From Bacteroidota bacterium (GTDB taxonomy: Bacteria; Bacteroidota; Bacteroidia; Cytophagales; Cyclobacteriaceae), in contig JACZXH010000043.1 in the NCBI GenBank assembly GCA_022571715.1, forward strand, positions 1 to 32,144: 32,144 bases of DNA, given 5' to 3'. The notes beneath the pieces were generated by a model. It had not been told where the DNA came from and did no database searches. It saw only the letters and a list, made by a program, of their open reading frames with translations. The position numbers were made by a program, and so were the translations under genes. Each line of letters begins with the position of its first letter. Within the stretch, counting starts at the first letter, position 1. Shown here in pieces: positions 16,528 through 25,253 of the stretch.

Positions 16528-18087
16528 TTATAACTCTTTTACAGCTTGGATAATCTCCAGGAAGGCTTTTTTGCCGTCATTAAAGAACATCGAGGTATTA
16601 TCCATAGCGAACAGCGGATTTGGTATGCCGGCAAAACCCGGACTCAGACTGCGTTTGATTACAATAACGGTGCGGGCTCTGTCAACCTCAATAATTGGCA
16701 TTCCGGCGATGGGGCTGTTGGGATCGGTGCGCGCCATCGGGTTCACTACGTCGTTTGCCCCTACCACAATGGCCACGTCCACCTGGCTGATAATTCCGTT
16801 GATTTCCTCCAATTCTTTAAGTTTATCGTAAGGCACATCCGCTTCAGCCAGCAGCACATTCATATGCCCGGGCATGCGACCGGCGACCGGGTGCACAGCG
16901 TATTCCACTTCAGTGCCGTATTTCACTTCCAGCAGGTTTCCGAGGTCTCTGACGGCGTGCTGCGCCTGAGAAACTGCCATACCGTAACCTGGTACAAACA
17001 CTACGCGCTGGGCGGTCTCAAGCAGCATAGCGATTTCATCCGCCGAAGTCGATTTAACCTTGCGGTAAAACTTGTCGGAATCAGGTGTGACTTCAGTAGT
17101 ACCCAACACGCCAAACAGGACATTAGTGAGGCTGCGGTTCATGGCTTTGCACATGATGTTGGTCAGGATCAATCCTGATGCTCCCACAAGAGAACCTGCA
17201 ATTATCAACACATTATTGTTAATGACAAAGCCTGTGGCGCATGCTGCAAGACCGGAATAACTGTTTAGCAGCGCAATCACGACCGGCATATCTGCGCCGC
17301 CGATGGGTAAGGTCAGCATTACACCCAAAAGCGCAGCCGCTCCTATCAGGATATAATAATACATCAGGTTTCCGGGGTTTAGCACAACTAATACGGACGC
17401 CGCCAGTGTTATTGCTGCAACGAGAACCTTGATTATTTGTTGGCCGGGAAGCAAGCTATTCTTGCTGAATAAAACCAACCCGGTCAATAAAAAGAAAATA
17501 AATGCTGTCCAGGACAGTAGAAGAAAATTATCTTGCCAAACGATATAAACACCCAGCAATACTGTTGTGATTGCAAATCCCCACTTTACAATTTTCTGCC
17601 AATGATATAATTTCCGTTTTACCGCTAAGAATTCAGCCAGTTTTCCAAAGGCAACATAGCTGCCAAAAAAGGTAACGGAACCGATAAGACCCGAAAGTGC
17701 AGTAGCGATTTTCATGTGCAGGTTGGGTTCTTCAGCCTTGCCAGCCGTAAATGCAGCCATGGCGGAAATCATTGCCGCACCGGCTACCAAAACGGACGCG
17801 CCTCCGCCAAATCCGTTGAATATAGCCACCATTTCTGGTATGGAAGTCATTTTGATGCGCATTGCCAGGAAAGAACCGATGAGGCTGCCGATGATGATGC
17901 CGGCGATGATATAATGAAATTCCAACCCTCCGCTGAACAGCGTAACTACCACGGCTATAATCATTCCAATAGCGCCCATCAGGTTACCGCGTACGGCAGT
18001 TCGAGGATGTGCCATTCCCTTCAACCCGAATATAAAAAGGACCGAGGCCAGCAAATATGCAAGGTTAATAATATTAGGACTTAACAT
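16528..18087 (-). CDS. pntB: NAD(P) transhydrogenase subunit beta
   Basis: PntB is the membrane and NADP(H)-binding subunit of the proton-translocating transhydrogenase, which uses proton motive force to reduce NADP+ with NADH. The N-terminal half is a bundle of membrane helices (LAYLLASVLFIFGLKGMAHP, IPEMVAIFNGFGGGAS, IGGADMPVVIALLNSYSG). The C-terminal domain III has VPGYGMAVSQAQ, HPVAGRMPGHMNVLLAEA and VGANDVVNP. At 519 residues it is longer than E. coli PntB (462). The extra length sits in the membrane region before IGGADMP and looks like additional helices. Its start overlaps the pntA2 stop as TAATG, indicating translational coupling. Confidence 0.97.
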   Translation of the reverse strand: MLSPNIINLAYLLASVLFIFGLKGMAHPRTAVRGNLMGAIGMIIAVVVTLFSGGLEFHYIIAGIIIGSLIGSFLAMRIKMTSIPEMVAIFNGFGGGASVLVAGAAMISAMAAFTAGKAEEPNLHMKIATALSGLIGSVTFFGSYVAFGKLAEFLAVKRKLYHWQKIVKWGFAITTVLLGVYIVWQDNFLLLSWTAFIFFLLTGLVLFSKNSLLPGQQIIKVLVAAITLAASVLVVLNPGNLMYYYILIGAAALLGVMLTLPIGGADMPVVIALLNSYSGLAACATGFVINNNVLIIAGSLVGASGLILTNIMCKAMNRSLTNVLFGVLGTTEVTPDSDKFYRKVKSTSADEIAMLLETAQRVVFVPGYGMAVSQAQHAVRDLGNLLEVKYGTEVEYAVHPVAGRMPGHMNVLLAEADVPYDKLKELEEINGIISQVDVAIVVGANDVVNPMARTDPNSPIAGMPIIEVDRARTVIVIKRSLSPGFAGIPNPLFAMDNTSMFFNDGKKAFLEIIQAVKEL

Positions 18088-18377
18088 TATTTGCGATCCT
18101 TCTTTTTGAACATTTTAAGCATACGGTTGGTTACCATAAAACCACCGACAACGTTAATAGTGGCAAAAACAATGGCCACAAGGCCGAAAAGATTTGCCAG
18201 ATCAGGGTCACTGACCGTGCCTGCTGCGATAAGAGCACCGATGATTGTGATACCCGAAATGGCGTTGGAGCCCGACATCAAAGGTGTATGCAATGTCGGC
18301 GGTACTTTCGTTATGACTTCAAACCCCACAAAAAAGGCAAGCACGAAGACCGTTAAAAGCAGGACTATACCTTCCAT
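18087..18377 (-). CDS. pntA2: NAD(P) transhydrogenase subunit alpha part 2
   Basis: The 96-residue membrane protein corresponds to the C-terminal membrane part of E. coli PntA, here a separate gene. Three hydrophobic helices are visible: IVLLLTVFVLAFFVGFEVI, a central segment after LHTPLMSGSNAISGI, and LFGLVAIVFATINVVGGFMV, ending in a Lys/Arg tail. LHTPLMSGSNAISGI is the conserved PntA motif. The start lies 13 bases inside pntA1, and the stop shares a base with the pntB start. Confidence 0.95.
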   Translation of the reverse strand: MEGIVLLLTVFVLAFFVGFEVITKVPPTLHTPLMSGSNAISGITIIGALIAAGTVSDPDLANLFGLVAIVFATINVVGGFMVTNRMLKMFKKKDRK

Positions 18378-19573
18378 AATTTCTGCTTTCTTTGGGGTTC
18401 GCTTTCATCGGATGGCGCCGTTTTATTACCAAGTGTTTCTCGTATCCACGGTTGAATGACTTCACCACCACGGCACACCATCGTGTCGCTGGTAATCTGG
18501 TCCGCCATATCCAGGTGAAACTGACCATCACTGACCAGATGCAAAAGAAATGTGGTAATATTTTTTGAATACATCTGGCTGGAGTGATACGGAATGTAAG
18601 ACATCAAATTAGTGGTACCTATAATTCTCACACCACCTACTTCAACAACTTCATCGGGTTTGGTCAGTTCGCAATTTCCACCTCGCTCAGCCGCCAGGTC
18701 TACTACCAGAGAACCCGGTTTCATACCTTGCACCATTTCAGAAGTAATCAGAACGGGGGCTTTTTTGCCGGGTACAGCAGCAGTAGTGATCACCACATCG
18801 CTTTCCGCCACTACTTGCATCATCATTTCACGTTGTTTCTTAAGCATTTTTTCTTCCATCTCTATTGCGTAACCACCGCCATCCTGAGAATCACGGGTGT
18901 TCAAGTCCAATTCAATAAATTTACCTCCAAGACTTTGAACTTCTTCCTTAGCAGCCGGACGCACATCGTACGCTTTAACAATGGCTCCCAGTCTTTTGGC
19001 AGTGGCAATAGCTTGCAACCCCGCTACACCCGCCCCAATGACAAAAACTCTGGCCGCCTTCACAGTTCCGGCGGCGGTCATGGACATAGGAAACATACGG
19101 GGTAATGTATTGGCAGCAATCATTACCGCTTTATATCCCGCCACCATCGCATTCGAAGACAAGGCGTCCATACTTTGTGCGTGGGTTACACGTGGCATTA
19201 GCTCCATGGAAAAAGAGGTGATGCCAGCGCCCGCTAATTTTTTTAACAGCTTCGGCTCACTCACGGGTTCAAGAAAAGAGATGCAAGCCTGATTTTGCCT
19301 GAAATACTGCAAATCGGTTTCAAACTTATCAGGATTAGCACCTGCATTTCGGATCTGCAGGATGACGTCCGCTTTGCCAAACACCTCTGCCCGGTTCTTG
19401 ACGATTGCGGCGCCTTTCTCTTCATACATACGGTCAGGAAATCCTGCCTCCCTTCCGGCGTCTGCTTCGATGACTACCTCAACCCCTTTCTTTTTTAAAG
19501 TGGGTAGATGATCGGGGACGACGGCAACACGCCGTTCTCCTGGAAAGGTCTCTTTTACTATTCCTGCGATCAT
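18365..19573 (-). CDS. pntA1: NAD(P) transhydrogenase subunit alpha part 1 (NAD-binding)
   Basis: The 402-residue soluble subunit belongs to the alanine dehydrogenase/PNT family and binds NAD(H). The N-terminus IAGIVKETFPGERRVAVVPD is typical. The Rossmann motif VFVIGAGVAGLQAIATAKRLGA is followed by the acidic residue in AYDVRPAAKEEVQSLG. MLKKQREMMMQ and the PGKKAPVLIT.EMV..MK.GS.VVDLA segment complete the domain. It is first of the pnt operon. AGGA lies 9 bases before the ATG, a rare SD-like site here, and GATATTTG just upstream is one mismatch from a -7 box. Confidence 0.96.
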   Translation of the reverse strand: MIAGIVKETFPGERRVAVVPDHLPTLKKKGVEVVIEADAGREAGFPDRMYEEKGAAIVKNRAEVFGKADVILQIRNAGANPDKFETDLQYFRQNQACISFLEPVSEPKLLKKLAGAGITSFSMELMPRVTHAQSMDALSSNAMVAGYKAVMIAANTLPRMFPMSMTAAGTVKAARVFVIGAGVAGLQAIATAKRLGAIVKAYDVRPAAKEEVQSLGGKFIELDLNTRDSQDGGGYAIEMEEKMLKKQREMMMQVVAESDVVITTAAVPGKKAPVLITSEMVQGMKPGSLVVDLAAERGGNCELTKPDEVVEVGGVRIIGTTNLMSYIPYHSSQMYSKNITTFLLHLVSDGQFHLDMADQITSDTMVCRGGEVIQPWIRETLGNKTAPSDESEPQRKQKLWKV

Positions 19574-20127
19574 AATAAATTCCTCAAATATCCAGATTTA
19601 TAAATCCATTATTATGGGTATTATTAACAACAATAATTACTTGCAATATAGGTGAGAATACTTACGTTGATGACGATCTCAACACCTGATTATTCAGCCC
19701 CAGTCATGAAAATTAAACGTAAATTCTTACCGGTTTTTAACACACTTTTTTTGTCTTGATAACGCGCCCAAAACTACAATATTCATCAGAAATTGCAACT
19801 ATTTTTTTTTTTGACATGTTTGGACTGACGCTGCCCATATATTAACGATTTTTATGATTGGGAATTACGGATATTCTTAAGAATTATGCGGATACCATTG
19901 CATTAAGATAACGAGTGAATCTTCTGTGAACAGAATTTGAATTATAAGAAAAGTTGCGCCTGCGGCTGATCATGAGAAAAAATAGTAACGCTGTATGATA
20001 ATGAATTTATAAAAACCGGGTTACATTCAATTGCCTCAGATTCAATCTGAGGCGACATCGATAATATGAGACAACATTGCATATTGTACATTTCATCAAA
20101 CAGGAGCAGTGTGATGGTGGTTAGATT
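19574..20127. other. 554-bp spacer upstream of the pnt operon
   Basis: No gene is visible. It should hold the pnt promoter (near 19574-19600, minus). Other features are a run of ten to eleven T near 19801 and a 21-bp palindrome at 20033-20053. Confidence 0.5.
20033..20053. repeat. 21-bp palindrome
   Basis: A 10-bp arm (GCCTCAGATT) and its exact reverse complement are separated by one base. It is 75 bases beyond the serine hydrolase stop on the minus strand. No T tract follows on either strand. It could be a terminator stem, a protein-binding site for the downstream pnt operon, or both. Confidence 0.5.
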
Positions 20128-21663
20128 TTATTTTATTTTGTTATTTGTTTTTCCTCCATCAACTTTTTTGAAATGATTCTCCCAGAAAACAGCACTTACA
20201 ATCTTACCGCCTGCATCAGTGTTGAATGTGATCTCAAAGTCACTTAACCAGTGAAAACGGGAATCAGAAATAGTTTTAAATGTATCATAATGCCAATGGT
20301 CCATCTTCAGTTTAACAGAAGGGCTTGATTGGAGGTATAAATAGGCGTCCTCAAGCAGGATAGTTATGTCTCCCCACATCGGGCTGGTGTATCTTCCGGT
20401 ATAATTTACCAACGGATGTGCCGGTTTGGCGTTTTCTACGCGGTTTGCTTCATCCATTTTCTTCTTTTTAGTGCTCTCTTCCCGTATTTGCCCATACAAA
20501 TTTTGTATTTCTTCATTCCAGTTACGGTTTCCGCCTGTGGCAAACAAGTCAAATGCCTTGTACATGATGGCATGCCGGAGTTCTACATGGTCTGCGTTAC
20601 CCATTACATATACACCCAGCTTGTCTTCATGCAGCAAACCGATAATGGCCACCAGGCCTGACAGGCTTCCTGTATGAAAGTTTACCATTCGTCCCATGTA
20701 ATCATGCTGAAACCAACCGTAACCATAGGTAGTCCAGTTAGGTTTTGTAAGTTTTGCAGTGGGATAGAATTTGGATTTGGAAATGATGGTCTGAGGCTTG
20801 AATAATTCTTCGAAAACTTCTTTGGAAAGTAGTTTTTTGCCCCCGATTATAGCGCTGTCGAGCATAAATTTTGTCCATTTAGCCATATCATCAATACTTG
20901 CCCACACAGATCCTGCTGCCCCGATCTGATCTGCAACCATGAAATCTATCGTTTCAAATCCATCTTCGAATTTATAGTGGGGCATCACATGGTTGCTGCT
21001 GATTTCGGATTTGTCCAGCAAACAGGTTTTTGCAATGGTATGCTTCATATTTAACGGATCAAAAATCCGCTCCTGCATAAATTCCCACCAGGGTTTGCCA
21101 CTTACATGATGTATGATTTCGCCGGCAACGGCATACATAATGTTTTGGTAAATAAAATCAGAGCGAAACGAGTACGCCGGTTTTGCATATTTCATGCGGT
21201 CAATAAGTTCTTCTGAAGTAAAATCGGTCATTACCCACAAATAGTCCGCATTGGCCAAACCTGCCCGGTGGGTCAGCAGGTCGCCGATCTGCAATTCGCG
21301 TGTTACATATGGATCAGCAAGCTGAAAACCGGGATAATGATCCGTTACTTTATCAGTAAATGAAAGTTTACCTTCATCTACCAGCAGGGCAATGCAATAT
21401 GCCGTAAGCGCTTTGGTGGTAGACCCGATGGCAAACATAGTTTCTGAATCCACTTTTTCACGGGTTTCAATATTTCTGACTCCATACACTTCTGAAAAAA
21501 TCACTTTCCTGTCAATAACAACACTTACCGCCAGGCCAGGTACCTCCCATGCTTCGATGCCGGCTTTTACAAACTGGTCAAATTCCTTCAGTTCGTCCGT
21601 AGTTTGACTAAATGCGAAATTTGATAGCAGGATAAATACGAGTGTGACAATAGGGATTTTCAT
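20128..21663 (-). CDS. Serine hydrolase, beta-lactamase/PBP class C-like, with DUF3471-like C-terminus
   Basis: The 511-residue protein has a signal peptide (ends FAFSQ, residue 20). The class C beta-lactamase fold motifs are present: S81-T-T-K84 with the nucleophile Ser81, Y172-Q-N174, and H330-T-G332 in place of the KTG triad. The C-terminal about 110 residues (GRYTSPMWGDITILLEDAYL, then F.I.FN.DAGGKIVS) form a beta-rich DUF3471-like domain commonly fused to such hydrolases. Members include D-aminopeptidases, esterases and peptidoglycan-active enzymes; substrate cannot be told from sequence. It follows the M28 gene on the same strand after a probable terminator, so it is likely expressed on its own. 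Confidence 0.92.
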   Translation of the reverse strand: MKIPIVTLVFILLSNFAFSQTTDELKEFDQFVKAGIEAWEVPGLAVSVVIDRKVIFSEVYGVRNIETREKVDSETMFAIGSTTKALTAYCIALLVDEGKLSFTDKVTDHYPGFQLADPYVTRELQIGDLLTHRAGLANADYLWVMTDFTSEELIDRMKYAKPAYSFRSDFIYQNIMYAVAGEIIHHVSGKPWWEFMQERIFDPLNMKHTIAKTCLLDKSEISSNHVMPHYKFEDGFETIDFMVADQIGAAGSVWASIDDMAKWTKFMLDSAIIGGKKLLSKEVFEELFKPQTIISKSKFYPTAKLTKPNWTTYGYGWFQHDYMGRMVNFHTGSLSGLVAIIGLLHEDKLGVYVMGNADHVELRHAIMYKAFDLFATGGNRNWNEEIQNLYGQIREESTKKKKMDEANRVENAKPAHPLVNYTGRYTSPMWGDITILLEDAYLYLQSSPSVKLKMDHWHYDTFKTISDSRFHWLSDFEITFNTDAGGKIVSAVFWENHFKKVDGGKTNNKIK

Positions 21664-21684
21664 AGTATTCGATACTTTTTTAGA

Positions 21685-21735
21685 CTAAATAAATAAGTTA
21701 AACCCTTCTAACTAACAGTCACATGCAGGGTTAAC
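21685..21735 (-). terminator. Probable terminator after the M28 peptidase gene
   Basis: Read on the minus strand, GTTAACCC and GGGTTTAAC form an 8-bp stem with one bulge around a 22-base loop, followed by TTATTTATTT. It begins 24 bases after the M28 stop and precedes the serine hydrolase gene. The large loop lowers confidence. Confidence 0.45.
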
Positions 21736-21758
21736 TATTGTATTTGAATGATGTAATA

Positions 21759-23138
21759 TCAGTTTCTGGGGATCAGTCCGGAAGGAAAAACCACAACGCT
21801 TTCATTTCCATCCATTCCGACAGCAGTAATCCCAAAAAGGTAATTATCAATAACCACATTTTTCAGCATATAAGAATCTGTTTTTCCTACAAATTTTGAA
21901 TACTGCCATTGCGGAGCGGTCGTTTCGCGCCAGTATATTTTATACCCAGCGATCACCGGATCATCCAATTTTTCCCATGCCAGGGTGGTGGAGGGTTGTA
22001 CAGCGCCCCCGATTTTTACGTTTTTTGGCTGAGGCGGAGCCCAGGCTATGCCTGCCAGCGCTATCGCGTTTACAGCCGTAAGCTTTGCTGTATATTCAAA
22101 ATTCACACCTTCAACTACATCTCCATATTTTATCCCGTTTTCTTCACGGATGTCCTGGTGCTGCCGGGTATAATTTTCATGTGCTTCCATAATCCGAATC
22201 CCTGCAAAGCCGGCATCATTAAAAGGCCGATGATGCCCTCCCCGGCCAAAACGATCGAGCCGATAGATCATCATCGGTTTCATTTGTGGCATATACCTAC
22301 GTGTCATTTGCTCCACATACCGGGCAAGCTGGCGGGAAATACCATCCACTTCACCTCCAAAAAAACGGCGTTCGCGACGCTGTTGTTCGGTTTCTGTCAC
22401 CGGAGTAGGTTCGGAGAATATCCGGAATGTTTGATTATCAATCACCCCATCTACACCTTCAATATTGCCAATCATGTCATTGTTCAGCACTCCTACAATA
22501 TTCCAGTTCTCGGAAATCGCTTTTTCGGCAAGATACTTCCCTCCAAACAAGCCCTGTTCTTCACCTGAAAGCCCTGTATATACAATACTGGATTCAAATT
22601 TATATTTGCTTAACACACGTGCCGTTTCCAGGGTACCGGCCATACCGGAAGCATTGTCGTTGGCGCCGGGGGCGTCAGTAACCCCATCGGTACTACTAGA
22701 TGCACGAGAGTCAATATCTCCCGACATGATTATGTAGCGGTTGGGATATTTGCTTCCCCGTTGAATAGCCACTACATTCACAATCCACGTATCCACTGGT
22801 ATTCGCCTGTTTTCACTTGCTTGCGCCAGCCCTTTATTATAGAATACCTCCAGGCATACGTTGCATTCGGCGGATATTTTTTCAAACTCAGATTTTATCC
22901 ATCTCCGCGCTGCGCCGATACCTCGTGTATCAGATACCGTATCGGAAAGCGTATTCCGGGTGCCGAATCCGGCCAGCTTACGGATATCAGCTTCAATCCT
23001 TTCCGCTGATACGGCTTCGACTATTTCGTACATTCGCAGGTCTGATTGCGGCGGTGCAAATTGCTGACTGACAGCATTTGTGAATGCAACAGTAAGTACA
23101 ATAATAATTGAAAATGAATTTTTTAAAACGATATTCAT
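21759..23138 (-). CDS. M28-family metallopeptidase with Fn3-like C-terminal domain
   Basis: ATG 23138 gives 459 residues with a signal peptide (ends AVSQQ); the frame is open to 23192 but the extra residues precede the signal. The M28 zinc-aminopeptidase core shows GANDNASG (Asp161), SGEEQGLFGG (Glu193/Glu194), NNDMIG (Asp221) and a terminal EAHENYTRQHQD. The first zinc ligand is normally His in GHxDS; here the segment reads MSGDIDSRAS, with Asp141 in that place. After residue 365, PQPKNVKIGG, AWEKLDDPVIAGYKIYWRET and YLFGITAVGMDGNES look like a fibronectin type III domain. The enzyme probably trims N-terminal residues from peptides outside the cell. Activity with the Asp substitution is not certain. 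Confidence 0.9.
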   Translation of the reverse strand: MNIVLKNSFSIIIVLTVAFTNAVSQQFAPPQSDLRMYEIVEAVSAERIEADIRKLAGFGTRNTLSDTVSDTRGIGAARRWIKSEFEKISAECNVCLEVFYNKGLAQASENRRIPVDTWIVNVVAIQRGSKYPNRYIIMSGDIDSRASSSTDGVTDAPGANDNASGMAGTLETARVLSKYKFESSIVYTGLSGEEQGLFGGKYLAEKAISENWNIVGVLNNDMIGNIEGVDGVIDNQTFRIFSEPTPVTETEQQRRERRFFGGEVDGISRQLARYVEQMTRRYMPQMKPMMIYRLDRFGRGGHHRPFNDAGFAGIRIMEAHENYTRQHQDIREENGIKYGDVVEGVNFEYTAKLTAVNAIALAGIAWAPPQPKNVKIGGAVQPSTTLAWEKLDDPVIAGYKIYWRETTAPQWQYSKFVGKTDSYMLKNVVIDNYLFGITAVGMDGNESVVVFPSGLIPRN

Positions 23139-23235
23139 GGTAATGTCTGATTTATTCCGATGTGAATGTAAGAACAAATACTGAACGGTCAAAAAGGAGG
23201 TTTGTAATCAGATGCGGTTTATTAAAGCGGGTAAT

Positions 23236-24021
23236 TTATTCTATTACATACTTGTCGGAATCAAGAAATGCCGGAAATTTTTTACGGTAATCCTGCAGCG
23301 AATCGTAACTCAATGTGACTGAAAATACTCCGGATTTGTCATTTGCTAACAAAAGGGATTCACCTTTCGGGCCGTAGCATCTGGAGTGCCCGTTATATTC
23401 AATATGGTTACCGTCAAAACCTGTACGGTTCACACCTGCGCAAAAAGCCAGGTTTTCCACTGCCCGAGCCTTTAGCAATACATCCCAGGCTGATATCCGC
23501 TTGGCTGGCCAGTTAGCAATATAAACGGCAAGATCATACTCAGGCCGGCCTTCAACCGTACGGTTTCTTGACCACACCGGAAACCGCAGGTCGTAGCAAA
23601 CCTGGGGCAGAATACGCCAACCTTTGTGGTTTACGATTAACCGGGTTTTGCCGTAATCAAAATAATGATGTTCATCCGCCATTCTGAACAGATGTCTTTT
23701 GTTATAGGTGCTCACATCGTCATGCATTACACAATGCAGGCGGTTATAATATTTTCCGTCTTCGTTAATAATGAAGCTGCCAATTATCAGCGCATGTGAT
23801 TGAGATGACATACGTTTCATCCATTGCAGTGTTTTGCCTCCCGGAGGCTCAGCCAGGCCTTTGGTTTCCATGGTAAATCCTGTCGAAAACATTTCCGGAA
23901 GAACAATCACATCCTTTTCTTGGCCCAGGGCTGCTATTTTTACTTCCAACATGGTCAGGTTGGCATCAATATCGTGCCAGAAAAGCTCAGTTTGGATAAG
24001 AGAAAGGGTCAGATCCTGCAT
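23236..24021 (-). CDS. Omega-amidase, nitrilase superfamily (YafV/Nit2-like)
   Basis: The 261-residue cytoplasmic protein has the nitrilase triad: Glu43 in LPEMFSTGF, Lys108 in YNKRHLF and Cys142 in PQVCYDLRFPVW. RNRTVEGRPEYDLAVYIANWP, followed by the W...L.ARA.EN..F..GVNR.G segment, fits the YafV omega-amidase subgroup. These enzymes hydrolyse 2-oxoglutaramate or 2-oxosuccinamate to the dicarboxylic oxo acid and ammonia. The gene starts 13 bases inside the upstream aminotransferase gene, whose glutamine-dependent products it would remove. The overlap implies coupled translation. Confidence 0.93.
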   Translation of the reverse strand: MQDLTLSLIQTELFWHDIDANLTMLEVKIAALGQEKDVIVLPEMFSTGFTMETKGLAEPPGGKTLQWMKRMSSQSHALIIGSFIINEDGKYYNRLHCVMHDDVSTYNKRHLFRMADEHHYFDYGKTRLIVNHKGWRILPQVCYDLRFPVWSRNRTVEGRPEYDLAVYIANWPAKRISAWDVLLKARAVENLAFCAGVNRTGFDGNHIEYNGHSRCYGPKGESLLLANDKSGVFSVTLSYDSLQDYRKKFPAFLDSDKYVIE

Positions 24022-25148
24022 AGTATTTTGGCAGCTTTTTTGATAGTTTCATCTTTCTTGGCAAAACAGAAGCGTAATATGTTATTATTCCGCTGATCGG
24101 AGTAGAACGGCGAAACGGGAATGGACGCAATTTTATATTCTTTTGTCAGATATTCGGCCATGGTGCGTTCATCTTTATCAGAAATAGCTGCATAAGAGAG
24201 CAATTGAAAGTAGGTTCCTGAACATTTTACTGGTTTGAAGCGGCTTCCGGTTATTCGTTTCAAAAAAAGGTCTCTTTTCTTTTCGTAAAATATGTGGAGG
24301 TTCTGATAATGATTTATATCAGCCAGATACGTGGCAAGTCCATACTGAATTGGGGTGTTTACACTGAAATTCAGAAACTGATGTACTTTACGTATCTCAC
24401 TGGTAAGATAATCAGGGGCGACAACATATCCCACTTTCCATCCTGTTACATGGAAAGTCTTTCCGAAACTGAAGACAGCCATACTTCGCTTTCGCAGTTC
24501 GGGAAAGCGTAAAACACTTTCATGTTGTAAGCCGTCAAAAATGATCCTATCGTACACCTCATCGGATAGTACGAGCAGGTTTCTTTCTATGGCTACCTGT
24601 TCGAGTTTGATCAGGTCTGTCTTACTCCAGACCGATCCTGTTGGGTTGTGCGGGGAGTTGATGATAATCATCTTTGTCTTTTCAGTGATGGCTTCTTCCA
24701 CATTGTTCCACTGCACGGAAAAGTTTTCAGGATTGAGTTGAACAGGCACCGGAACTCCCCCGCTTAACCTTACGGCAGGAATATAGGAATCATAAGCCGG
24801 TTCGATAATAAGCACTTCATCCCCCGGATGTATAAAAGCAGTGATACAAGAATACAATGCCTCGGTAGCACCACCCGTCACTGTGATTTCAGTCACTATA
24901 TCACCATTCCAGTTATAGGTATCTTTCAATGAATTTGCAATGCTTTTACGCAGAAAAAGTAACCCGGGCATCGGAGCATATTGATTATGGCCCTGCTTCA
25001 TGGCATTACTTACATGTGCAATAAGTTCACGTGAAACCTCAAAGTCAGGAAAACCCTGTGATAAGTTTAAAGCACCGGCTTCATCAGCCATTTTTGACAT
25101 GACTGTAAATATCGTTGTGCCGATATCAGGAAGTTTAGATTTGATCAA
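24009..25148 (-). CDS. Methionine/glutamine aminotransferase (YbdL-like, PLP fold type I)
   Basis: The 379-residue PLP enzyme has NLSQGFPDF (28-36), SPHNPTG (165-171), SDEVYD with Asp196 and Tyr199, and the Schiff-base Lys230 in SFGKTFHVTGWKVGY. The start IKSKLPDIGTTIFTVMSKMA is typical of methionine aminotransferases (YbdL) and the related kynurenine aminotransferase/glutamine transaminase K group. It would transfer the amino group of glutamine to 4-methylthio-2-oxobutyrate, regenerating methionine. The omega-amidase gene overlaps its 3' end by 13 bases, which strongly supports this role. The length is normal and no defect is seen. Confidence 0.93.
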   Translation of the reverse strand: MIKSKLPDIGTTIFTVMSKMADEAGALNLSQGFPDFEVSRELIAHVSNAMKQGHNQYAPMPGLLFLRKSIANSLKDTYNWNGDIVTEITVTGGATEALYSCITAFIHPGDEVLIIEPAYDSYIPAVRLSGGVPVPVQLNPENFSVQWNNVEEAITEKTKMIIINSPHNPTGSVWSKTDLIKLEQVAIERNLLVLSDEVYDRIIFDGLQHESVLRFPELRKRSMAVFSFGKTFHVTGWKVGYVVAPDYLTSEIRKVHQFLNFSVNTPIQYGLATYLADINHYQNLHIFYEKKRDLFLKRITGSRFKPVKCSGTYFQLLSYAAISDKDERTMAEYLTKEYKIASIPVSPFYSDQRNNNILRFCFAKKDETIKKAAKILCRI

Positions 25149-25253
25149 CCGATTCGTATTTTCTGTTTAAAAAAACCAAATTTAGCCTTCAAAAGTCTCA
25201 CTCAGAAGTGAATGCAAATGCTTTTTAAGTTTTTAATACCTATTATTAAAGAC

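Noticed and set aside
16546-19105. Long plus-strand open frames opposite pntB and pntA1 (210 and 173 codons)
   Set aside because: They are antisense to highly conserved enzyme genes and show His/Ser/Thr-rich shadow composition without domain features.
21909-22568. 219-codon plus-strand frame opposite the M28 peptidase
   Set aside because: Antisense shadow of a well-supported gene; composition is not protein-like.
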